Assembly (NCBI GenBank): GCA_946498265.1
Contig: CAMMNR010000023.1
Coordinates: 1-17,029, forward strand
DNA: 17,029 bases
Reading direction: 5' to 3'
Origin: an uncultured Clostridium sp.
Lineage (GTDB): Bacteria; Bacillota; Clostridia; TANB77; CAG-508
The notes under the pieces are model-generated. The model was given only the letters and a program-made list of their open reading frames with translations, was not told where the DNA came from and ran no database searches. Positions 6,858-11,688 of this stretch are shown piece by piece; the stretch's first letter is position 1; every line of letters begins with the position of its first letter. The position numbers and the translations under genes were made by a program.

Positions 6858-6923
6858 TAGCGATTGTAATTTTTATATTTATTTCAGTAATTCTAATTTA
6901 AAATTATTTTGATTTCTTACAGA

Positions 6924-6958
6924 TTTCGACATTTATTTCTATTTTTGTATGTTATATT
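6924..6958 (+). promoter_or_regulatory. Promoter of the 53-aa gene with a Spo0A-box-like site
   Basis: An extended -10, TG-T-TATATT, lies at 6950-6958, 33 bp before the ATG. TTCGACA (6925-6931), the reverse complement of the Spo0A box TGTCGAA, sits just upstream where a -35 would be. The match is exact over 7 bp, but about one chance match per strand pair is expected in a window this size. Confidence 0.4.
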
Positions 6959-6990
6959 AGATGTTATTACTAAAGAAAAGGGGGGTTTTG

Positions 6991-7152
6991 ATGTCTAGAC
7001 TTATACGTGGTGCATACAAAAAGTGTGGTACAGTTACAATTTCTGTTTATCAAAAGTCTGATAATGAATGTATGATTTTTGATGTAAAAACAGATAATGA
7101 AAATGTATTACCTGTTTCGTATGTTATTGAAGATACATTGAAATCATATTAA
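6991..7152 (+). CDS. Unknown 53-residue protein
   Basis: The ATG at 6991 is preceded by AAGGGGGG five to six bases upstream, a strong ribosome binding site that decides against the ATG at 6961. The protein (MSRLIRGAYKKCGTVTISVY then QKSDNECMIFDVK...) alternates hydrophobic and polar residues, suggesting a small beta-sheet protein. It has two Cys (12 and 27), and no signal peptide or membrane helix. I recognise no family. It has its own extended -10 promoter with a TTCGACA site upstream, and it ends inside an 18-bp palindrome in front of ddh. Codon use matches its neighbours. Confidence 0.65.
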   Translation: MSRLIRGAYKKCGTVTISVYQKSDNECMIFDVKTDNENVLPVSYVIEDTLKSY

Positions 7153-7199
7153 TATGATTCCATGTTTATTTGACTATTATAATTCTAATATGATAAAAT
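7142..7199 (+). promoter_or_regulatory. ddh promoter and adjoining 18-bp palindrome
   Basis: AATCATATT/AATATGATT (7142-7159) is a perfect 18-bp palindrome overlapping the stop of the 53-aa gene. TTGACT (7170-7175) and TAAAAT (7194-7199), 18 bp apart, form a likely promoter for ddh 35 bp further on. The palindrome just upstream of the -35 could be an activator or repressor site; alternatively it folds as a weak hairpin. Confidence 0.5.
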
Positions 7200-7233
7200 C
7201 TTTTTACTATATTAAATGAAAGAAGGTTTTTAT

Positions 7234-8220
7234 ATGTGCAAAATCAGAATTGGTATTTTAGGTTATGGTAATCTTGGAAAAGGTGTTGAACTTGCTATAA
7301 AGCAAAATGACGACATGGAGTTAATCGGAGTATTTACTAGACGTGATCCAAAAACTGTAAATACTGTTTATTCACCTGTATATCATATAGATGATGCTAA
7401 AAATATGACTGATAAAATAGATGTTATGATATTGTGTAGTGGTTCTGCCACAGACTTGCCAGTTCAAGGACCTGAATTTGCTAAATTATTTAATACTGTT
7501 GATAGTTTTGATACTCATGCAAAAATTCCAGAATATTTCAAAAATATTGATAAAGTTTCAACTGAGAGCAAACATGTTTCAATTATTTGTGTAGGATGGG
7601 ACCCTGGATTATTTTCTATTCAAAGAAGTTTATTTGAATCTGTTTTACCTGATGGAAATTCATATTATTTTTATGGAAGAGGTCTAAGCCAAGGACATTC
7701 TGATGCTGTTAGAAGAGTTCCTGGTGTTAAAAATGCTGTTCAATATACAGTTCCTTATGATGAAGCTGTAGAAAAAGTTAGGAATGGCGAAAATCCTCAG
7801 TTTAAATCTGTTCGTGAAAAAATGTGGAGAGAATGTTTTGTTGTAGCTGAAGATAGTGCAGATAAAAATTTTATAGAAAAAACAATAAAAGAAATGCCTA
7901 ATTATTTTGATGAATATAATACTGTTGTTCATTTTATTTCAGAAGAAGAATTTAAGAAAAATCACTCTTCTATGCCACATGGAGGATTTGTCTTAAGAAG
8001 TGGATTAACTGGTCCTAATAATACAACAAAACAAATAGCAGAATTTTCTTTAAAATTAGAATCAAATCCCGAATTTACAGCTAGTGTTTTAATTGCATAT
8101 GCTAGGGCAAATTATCGTTTATATAAAAAATCTGACTTTGGTTGTAAAACTGTTTTTGATATTGCTCCTAGTCTATTATCTACGAAAAGTGATGAAGAAT
8201 TAAGAAAAGAATTATTATAG
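7234..8220 (+). CDS. ddh: meso-diaminopimelate dehydrogenase
   Basis: It catalyses NADPH-dependent reductive amination of tetrahydrodipicolinate to meso-diaminopimelate in one step, the short dehydrogenase branch of lysine and cell-wall precursor synthesis (EC 1.4.1.16). The 328-residue length and nearly all family signatures match, in order: GILGYGNLGKGVE (NADPH-binding loop, ~7-19), CSGSATDLP, DSFDTHAKIP, GWDPGLFS, GLSQGHSDAVRRVPGVKNAV, MPHGGFVLRSG and NPEFTASVLIAYARA. These line up with the Corynebacterium glutamicum enzyme. I start at ATG 7234, with GAAGG about seven bases upstream; the ATG at 7216 would place that site inside the gene. It stands alone with its own promoter and paired 3' hairpins. 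It implies DAP-type peptidoglycan. Confidence 0.95.
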   Translation: MCKIRIGILGYGNLGKGVELAIKQNDDMELIGVFTRRDPKTVNTVYSPVYHIDDAKNMTDKIDVMILCSGSATDLPVQGPEFAKLFNTVDSFDTHAKIPEYFKNIDKVSTESKHVSIICVGWDPGLFSIQRSLFESVLPDGNSYYFYGRGLSQGHSDAVRRVPGVKNAVQYTVPYDEAVEKVRNGENPQFKSVREKMWRECFVVAEDSADKNFIEKTIKEMPNYFDEYNTVVHFISEEEFKKNHSSMPHGGFVLRSGLTGPNNTTKQIAEFSLKLESNPEFTASVLIAYARANYRLYKKSDFGCKTVFDIAPSLLSTKSDEELRKELL

Positions 8221-8238
8221 TTTTATTTTAATAATTGT

Positions 8239-8267
8239 TATTATAATTTTCTTTTGGAATTATAATA
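8239..8267. terminator. First 3' hairpin after ddh
   Basis: TATTATAATT (8239-8248) and AATTATAATA (8258-8267) form a perfect 10-bp AT stem with a 9-nt loop, 18 nt after the ddh stop. It has no U-tail, so it may be a stability hairpin ahead of the true terminator. Confidence 0.35.
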
Positions 8268-8275
8268 TCTATAAT

Positions 8276-8320
8276 ATTGGGCTTTGATTTTATAAATGTA
8301 CAAAGCCCAATTTCATTTTA
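8276..8320. terminator. Terminator between convergent ddh and the 46-aa gene
   Basis: ATTGGGCTTTG (8276-8286) and CAAAGCCCAAT (8301-8311) form an 11-bp stem with a 14-nt loop, followed by TTCATTTTA on the + strand. It separates ddh from the convergent small gene ending at 8318. Confidence 0.75.
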
Positions 8321-8458
8321 TTGATTTTTATTTTTTTCTTTTAAGTATTTTATATAATCTGACTTTTTAATTATCTTTTTGTTATTAAAATATTGTTTTA
8401 GTTCATCTTTTGTAATCATAATTTTTTTGATTAATTTATTTCTAATTAAATCTTTCAT
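8318..8458 (-). CDS. 46-residue basic protein, paralogous to the gene at 3374-3532
   Basis: The ATG at 8458 has AGGGGAG about ten bases upstream. The frame (MKDLIRNKLIKKIMITKDEL then KQYFNNKKIIKKSDYIKYL...) is Lys-rich. Its last ~30 residues align without gaps to the 52-residue protein, sharing K-[DE]-x-[LW]-K-x-Y-F, K-I-I-x-K and Y-I-x-Y-L. The N-terminal parts differ. The gene is on the minus strand, converges on ddh, and has a TGTCGAA site and a GACATA/TATGTC inverted repeat about 55 bp upstream. No family recognised. The two copies, with equal strand and similar size but unrelated neighbours, look like members of a dispersed small-protein family. Confidence 0.6.
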   Translation of the reverse strand: MKDLIRNKLIKKIMITKDELKQYFNNKKIIKKSDYIKYLKEKNKNQ

Positions 8459-8509
8459 TTATGTTTTCTCCCCTAAACATTATTATTTTTTCGATTTAAT
8501 TTTACAATA

Positions 8510-8527
8510 TTCGACATACAATATGTC
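8510..8527 (-). promoter_or_regulatory. Spo0A-box-like site and inverted repeat upstream of the 46-aa gene
   Basis: TTCGACA on the + strand (TGTCGAA for the minus-strand gene) overlaps the inverted repeat GACATA-CAA-TATGTC (8513-8527). It lies about 55-70 bp upstream of the start. Either could be a regulator site; no clear -35/-10 pair was found here. Confidence 0.35.
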
Positions 8528-8552
8528 AGTGGCTACTATTATGTTATTTGAT

Positions 8553-8580
8553 AAAAAAAACTGGCCTTAACCAGTTTTTT
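8553..8580. terminator. Bidirectional terminator at the end of the AgrB-like gene
   Basis: AAAAAACTGG and CCAGTTTTTT form a 10-bp stem around CCTTAA, with A/T runs on both outer sides. It contains the stop codon of the minus-strand gene (8567-8569), so it ends the peptide-processing-like operon. Confidence 0.85.
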
Positions 8581-9190
8581 CATCATCAATTTCATTTAGC
8601 TTATTTTTTACTTGCATAAATGTATTAAAACTCATGCTAATTATATCTAATGCTTTTGTTACTTCTTTATTGTCATTTAAATTAGTTTCTTCAATTATCT
8701 GTTTAAAAGTTTTCTTTTCATAAAATTTTAATACAAATACTTTATAAAAATCAATTTTATATCTACTTTTATATCTTTCATTTAAATTTTTTACTATTAT
8801 TTCATATTCTTTTACTATATCTTTATTTTTATTATTTTCTATAAATTTTGTCATTTCTCTGTATTTTGATTCATCGTCATTATTAAACATAAACACATCT
8901 TTTACATCTGCATTTCCTGTTACTACTAATGCTGCAAAACCAGCTCCTATCATAGCAACTATTGGATTAACATATGTTAATATGTAAAATGATATAAAAA
9001 CTAATGTAGTCCAAAACAAGCATAAATATGGTGATTTATAATGCATAGGATTATTTTGATTTTTTCTTACTACCATGAAAATTATAAGTAGAAATATTAT
9101 TTGTTGTACTGGAACTTTCATAAATAATCCTATAATAATAACAAAAATAAATTCAAATATGTTAAATAATCTACTTTTTATATTTTTCAT
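8567..9190 (-). CDS. AgrB-like membrane protein with a cytoplasmic helical tail (candidate peptide-processing enzyme)
   Basis: The 207-residue protein has four hydrophobic segments (about 11-24, 29-42, 57-73 and 75-91). Between helices 2 and 3 it reads RKNQNNPMHYKSPYLCLFW: a basic patch, then His50 and Cys57 separated by six residues. AgrB endopeptidases have the same order: two helices, a basic loop, His-x6-Cys at the membrane face, and two more helices, followed by A-P-V-D, where this protein has GNADV. It lacks AgrB helices 5-6. Instead it has a ~105-residue soluble tail whose end (FYEKKTFKQIIEETNLNDNK then EVTKALDIISMSF) resembles a helix-turn-helix or sigma region-4-like hairpin. The start has AGGAGAAG eight bases upstream. 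It follows the candidate 16-aa peptide and the six-helix protein. The AgrB call is my inference from motif and layout, not an established family match. Confidence 0.55.
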   Translation of the reverse strand: MKNIKSRLFNIFEFIFVIIIGLFMKVPVQQIIFLLIIFMVVRKNQNNPMHYKSPYLCLFWTTLVFISFYILTYVNPIVAMIGAGFAALVVTGNADVKDVFMFNNDDESKYREMTKFIENNKNKDIVKEYEIIVKNLNERYKSRYKIDFYKVFVLKFYEKKTFKQIIEETNLNDNKEVTKALDIISMSFNTFMQVKNKLNEIDDEKTG

Positions 9191-9209
9191 TAGTTATCTT
9201 CTCCTATTT

Positions 9210-9260
9210 TTATTCTCCATCTTCTGTGTCACAGAAGAACCATGCTGACCATATTGGCAT
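9210..9260 (-). CDS. Candidate 16-residue signal peptide (MPIWSAWFFCDTEDGE)
   Basis: A tiny frame starts at ATG 9260, with GGGGTGA five bases upstream, and ends at TAA 9210-9212. A longer 21-codon version from ATG 9275 has no ribosome binding site. The product has a Trp/Phe-rich core, one Cys (Cys10) and an acidic tail (DTEDGE). Hydrophobic aromatics around a Cys followed by an acidic tail recall the core and tail of AgrD-type cyclic peptide precursors, but it lacks AgrD's long amphipathic leader and the usual proline tail. It lies between the six-helix gene (stop 9265-9267, so its ribosome binding site overlaps that stop) and the AgrB-like gene 20 nt downstream of it. The aromatic content is unlike random AT-rich DNA here. 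It could still be chance. Confidence 0.4.
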   Translation of the reverse strand: MPIWSAWFFCDTEDGE

Positions 9261-9264
9261 ATTA

Positions 9265-9807
9265 TCACCCCACATTCATTATATATATACAAACCAAATC
9301 TGATAAAAATATAAATATATACATCAGAATAAGGCTTATATTTCTTAATGTAATACTTTTTATTTTTCTTACCTCTTCTTTGCTTCTATTCCAATAATGT
9401 CTGTAAATTTTATATGCTTTATTTATCTTATTCTTCATTAAATAAACTACTATTAATAAAGTAATCTTTTCTAGAATACATGCTAACATATAATTTGGAA
9501 TTAAAAAGTAATATATACATGACATTAGAAATAGAATTAAAAAAGGAAATGTTATTACAAAGGAGTCTATCAATTGTATTTCTTTTTTATACAATATTTT
9601 TAAAATTATGTATTCTACAATTATAAATAGAATATAAAATAACGTTTGATATTTGAATATTATAATAGTTACTATATAATCTATTAATAATAGTATGAAA
9701 AATAGTATTCTTTTAGTTTCTATTTTTTTGGCATAAATTACAAATAAACTCAAAAATATTACATCTGGTATTATTCCAATTAAAAGACTTTTTAATAAAA
9801 TATCCAT
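9265..9807 (-). CDS. Six-helix integral membrane protein, first gene of the peptide operon
   Basis: The 180-residue protein has about six hydrophobic helices with short loops: LLIGIIPDVIFLSLFVIYAK, ILFFILLLIDYIVTIIIF, LFYILFIIVEYIILKILY, VITFPFLILFLMSCIYYFL, LEKITLLIVVYLM and, near the C-terminus, ISLILMYIFIFLSDLVCIYI. A basic cytoplasmic loop (KAYKIYRHYWNRSKEEVRKI) precedes the last helix. No His-x6-Cys, transporter or kinase motif is present. It resembles the helix-only sensor half of AgrC-type receptors in size and topology but has no kinase half, so it might be a sensor, exporter or immunity protein. I start at ATG 9807, seven bases after AAAGGAG; upstream in-frame codons lack such a site. 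The peptide gene begins at its stop codon. Confidence 0.7.
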   Translation of the reverse strand: MDILLKSLLIGIIPDVIFLSLFVIYAKKIETKRILFFILLLIDYIVTIIIFKYQTLFYILFIIVEYIILKILYKKEIQLIDSFVITFPFLILFLMSCIYYFLIPNYMLACILEKITLLIVVYLMKNKINKAYKIYRHYWNRSKEEVRKIKSITLRNISLILMYIFIFLSDLVCIYIMNVG

Positions 9808-9881
9808 ATATATTCTCCTTTGTATGACACTGTTTAATTTTATTCCCAATTTTTTAAATTAGAACTAATTTTTTATATTAT

Positions 9882-9910
9882 TTTTAAATGTAAAATATTT
9901 ACATTTAAAA
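9882..9910. promoter_or_regulatory. Perfect 13-bp inverted repeat in the divergent control region
   Basis: TTTTAAATGTAAA (9882-9894), ATA, TTTACATTTAAAA (9898-9910). It has no terminator tail and lies between the minus-strand peptide operon (start 9807) and the + strand consensus promoter, 14 bp upstream of its -35. This is where a shared regulator would bind both promoters. A related but differently ordered repeat (ACATTTAAA-AAA-TTTAAATGT) occurs at 16222-16242. Confidence 0.6.
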
Positions 9911-9924
9911 TATAGCAAATTAGC

Positions 9925-9953
9925 TTGACATGTGCATTTAACGTGTGTATAAT
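9925..9953 (+). promoter_or_regulatory. Exact-consensus sigma-A promoter of the small RNA
   Basis: TTGACA (9925-9930), a 17-bp spacer and TATAAT (9948-9953): all twelve consensus bases and ideal spacing, the strongest promoter in the window. It is preceded by ATAGCAAATTAG (9912-9923), which recurs inverted at 10322-10333. Confidence 0.9.
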
Positions 9954-9959
9954 AGTAAT

Positions 9960-10035
9960 AAGCATATTTTTAGTGTATGCTCAACGAGAGAAAAGATAGC
10001 CGATCGCCAAATCCTATCTATCTTTTCTCTTTTTT
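9960..10035 (+). ncRNA. Small RNA of about 76 nt, divergent from the peptide operon
   Basis: The transcript should start about seven bases after the TATAAT box. It folds into a 5' hairpin AGCATA (9961-9966)/TATGCT (9976-9981), a short ACGA linker, and a perfect 13-bp stem AGAGAAAAGATAG (9987-9999)/CTATCTTTTCTCT (10018-10030) with an 18-nt loop (10000-10017, including CCGATCGCC), then a U-tail to 10035. There is no reading frame with a ribosome binding site. The exposed C/G-rich loop stands out in AT-rich DNA and is a natural seed for base pairing with a target RNA. I recognise no riboswitch or known RNA family. Position opposite the AgrB-like operon recalls RNAIII opposite agrBDCA, as an analogy only. 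The rest of the gene-free stretch 9808-10446 is control DNA listed separately. Confidence 0.75.
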
Positions 10036-10097
10036 AATATTATACATAAACATCTACAAATTGTACAGTAAAATATCAAAAAAAATCTAAAAAAAGG

Positions 10098-10137
10098 TTA
10101 TTTTGTCGAATTTTTTATTATTTTGTCGTATTGTTAG
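10098..10137. repeat. 20-bp tandem repeat containing TTTTGTCG
   Basis: TTATTTTGTCGAATT and TTATTTTGTCGTATT start exactly 20 bp apart. The first contains TGTCGAA, the Spo0A box sequence. Two near-identical sites two helical turns apart suggest a regulator binding region between the small RNA and the repressor gene. Confidence 0.45.
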
Positions 10138-10321
10138 TGTTATTTCTTTATTAAATATGAATTTTTTCTTCTAGTTCAATAATTTTATAAATATAAAAAA
10201 CTTTTATAATATCCCCTCCTCTCTTATTTCATTAATTATAGTTAACGTTATTATTCTTTTGCTTTTTATCATTGTTAATGATAATCCTTTATTATTTATT
10301 GTATTTTTACACATGCACGTT

Positions 10322-10348
10322 CTAATTTGCTATTAACTGTTGTTAATA
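10322..10348. promoter_or_regulatory. Distal operator of the repressor and inverted copy of ATAGCAAATTAG
   Basis: TATTAAC-TGTT-GTTAATA (10331-10348) is a perfect 7-bp dyad with a 4-bp centre. Its core TTAAC-N4-GTTAA matches the dyad at the repressor promoter 58 bp away. Overlapping its left edge, CTAATTTGCTAT (10322-10333) is the exact inverse of ATAGCAAATTAG at 9912-9923. Further GTTAA half-sites lie at 10241-10245 and 10274-10278 (inside ATCATT-GTT-AATGAT). Confidence 0.55.
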
Positions 10349-10390
10349 TATAACATTTTTCGTCTTTTGTCAACATATTTTTCAAAATTG

Positions 10391-10420
10391 TTGACCGTAG
10401 TTAATAATTTGTGATATACT
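10391..10420 (+). promoter_or_regulatory. Repressor promoter overlapped by its putative operator
   Basis: TTGACC (10391-10396) and TATACT (10415-10420) are 18 bp apart. The dyad TTGAC-CGTA-GTTAA (10391-10404) covers the -35 box, so a protein bound there would block transcription. This fits negative autoregulation by the downstream repressor. Confidence 0.65.
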
Positions 10421-10446
10421 ATTTTTTGAAAGGAGTTGATTTTTCA

Positions 10447-11142
10447 ATGAATTTTGATAGAAAAGCTTTTTCAAAAATCCTTATAAAAATAAAAAATAAT
10501 TATGGTTCAATAAATAAAATGGCTGAAGCAGCTGGAGTTACATCTGCTTATATTTCTAAATTAATTAGATTAATGTATAAAAAAGCTCCTTCTCCAGAAA
10601 TATTAAAAAAAATAGCTGATAGTTCTAAAGGCTCTATTTCTTATTATGAATTATTAATTGTTTGTGGTTATATTGATAAAGACTTTGTTTCTGATGATTC
10701 TACGGAATTTATTAGAAATAACCTTAATAGTGAAAGTAATGTTTTATTTAATATACCAATTATATCAAAAATTTCATTAGGTAATTCGATAATAGAAAAT
10801 GAATATTTAGAAGGCTATCTGCCATTAGATCCAAATATTTATAACATGAAGATACCTGATGATTATTTTTATCTAAAAATCACAGATGAAAGTGTAAATT
10901 TGAAAGTTCATAATGGTGATTATGTACTTATTCATAAACAAAATTTTGCTGAAAATAATGATTTAATTGTTGGCATTATTAATGATTCTGTTGTTATTAG
11001 ATTATATAAAAAAATTGATAGCGAGACTATTATGTTAGAAGCTGTTAGTACTTATCAGATTGACCCAATTTTAATTAATTCTGATAATTTTGTCAATTTA
11101 AAAATAGTTGGTAAAGCAATTGGTCAATTTGGAAAATTTTAA
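10447..11142 (+). CDS. LexA/CI-like repressor with a degenerate, probably inactive S24 peptidase domain
   Basis: Residues ~10-60 form a helix-turn-helix (GSINKMAEAAGVTSAYISKL); residues ~100-231 align with the S24 peptidase fold of LexA and phage repressors. In active members Ser lies in G-D-S-M and Lys in V-K-R. Here they read D-E-S-V (Ser149 kept) and V-I-R (Ile184 instead of Lys), and the Ala-Gly cleavage site in I-P-x-x-x-x-x-x-A-G reads S-L-G. The protein should therefore dimerise and repress but not cleave itself on RecA signal. The ATG at 10447 has AAAGGAG eleven bases upstream; upstream starts overlap the -10 box. TTRAC-N4-GTTAA dyads at the promoter suggest autoregulation. The truncated sirtuin follows after 24 nt. 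Confidence 0.85.
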   Translation: MNFDRKAFSKILIKIKNNYGSINKMAEAAGVTSAYISKLIRLMYKKAPSPEILKKIADSSKGSISYYELLIVCGYIDKDFVSDDSTEFIRNNLNSESNVLFNIPIISKISLGNSIIENEYLEGYLPLDPNIYNMKIPDDYFYLKITDESVNLKVHNGDYVLIHKQNFAENNDLIVGIINDSVVIRLYKKIDSETIMLEAVSTYQIDPILINSDNFVNLKIVGKAIGQFGKF

Positions 11143-11166
11143 GAATAATGCAAGGAGACTTTGTAT

Positions 11167-11553
11167 ATGGATAATAAAATACAACAATTAAAGCAATTAA
11201 TAAATGAAAGTAATAATATAGTGTTCTTTGGTGGTGCAGGTGTTTCAACTGAAAGTGGTATTCCTGACTTTAGAAGTAAAGATGGGCTATATCATCAAGA
11301 ATATGATTATCCTCCAGAGGAAATATTGAGTCATACTTTTTTTATAAATCATACAGATGAATTTTATAGATTTTACAAAGATAAAATGAATTCTTTAAAT
11401 TATGAACCTAATATAGCTCATTTTCAATTAGTAGATTTGGAAAATAGAGGTAATAATTTAGTGTTAATTAATAGAGATTCTACACCTTATGATTATAGAG
11501 CTGATTTGGTTATAAATGAAAGTTTAGGTAAAATATTTGAAAATATTATTTAA
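11167..11553 (+). pseudogene. Sir2-family deacylase with its catalytic middle deleted in frame
   Basis: The 128-residue product begins like a full sirtuin: IVFFGGAGVSTESGIPDFRS (NAD-binding GAG-x-S and GIPDFR, residues ~18-37), then PNIAHFQLVDLENRGN. It then jumps to LVLINRDSTPYDYRADLVIN, the C-terminal NAD-binding part. The TQNID-G-LH segment, the catalytic His (HG) and both zinc-binding Cys pairs, about 110 residues, are missing, although sirtuins of this class are usually ~240 residues. The join falls at RGN, which normally occurs in both flanks (ENRG-K... and Y-RGN-K-LVLIN), suggesting deletion between short repeats. The frame is kept, so a protein could be made but cannot deacetylate. 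The ATG at 11167 has AAGGAGA eight bases upstream. It probably shares the repressor's transcript. Confidence 0.85.
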
Positions 11554-11557
11554 TATA

Positions 11558-11588
11558 ATGTTATAATCATGAAATTTTATGTTATAAT
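11558..11588 (+). promoter_or_regulatory. Tandem extended -10 promoters before the surface-protein leader
   Basis: The decamer ATGTTATAAT occurs twice (11557-11566 and 11579-11588), each an extended -10 (TG-T-TATAAT). Start from the second would put the 5' end just before the first leader hairpin. No convincing -35 is present. Confidence 0.45.
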
Positions 11589-11598
11589 ATAAAAAAAT

Positions 11599-11663
11599 TG
11601 GACGTTAACGAAATCAAAAATTTCGACGTCCACATGCACAAAATTGCTTCGCAATTATTGTGC
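11599..11663 (+). ncRNA. Two-hairpin structured leader
   Basis: Hairpin 1: TGGACGT (11599-11605)/ACGTCCA (11626-11632) with an inner GAAAT/ATTTC stem and an asymmetric internal loop. Hairpin 2: GCACAA (11636-11641)/TTGTGC (11658-11663) with an inner ATTGC-TTC-GCAAT. The GC-rich stems stand out in AT-rich DNA and start right after an extended -10. No U-tail follows; a ribosome binding site (AAAGGGGG) comes 12 nt later. It could be a regulatory 5' leader, an RNA stabiliser or the palindromic end of a mobile element. Confidence 0.55.
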
Positions 11664-11688
11664 CTATTAAGTAAAGGGGGATAAACAT

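Noticed and set aside
7684..7932. Minus-strand frame inside ddh
   Set aside because: Shadow of the conserved ddh coding sequence; composition is biased to Phe/Ile as expected for antisense AT-rich DNA.
8379..8570. A 63-codon + strand frame overlapping the 46-aa gene
   Set aside because: No ribosome binding site; the opposite strand has one and a paralogue in the window.
9265..9807. The six-helix protein as AgrB
   Set aside because: It has no His-x6-Cys motif in a loop; the downstream 207-aa protein fits that role better.
10098..10137. Short tandem repeats as a CRISPR array
   Set aside because: Only two copies with a 20-bp period and no unique spacers or cas genes.
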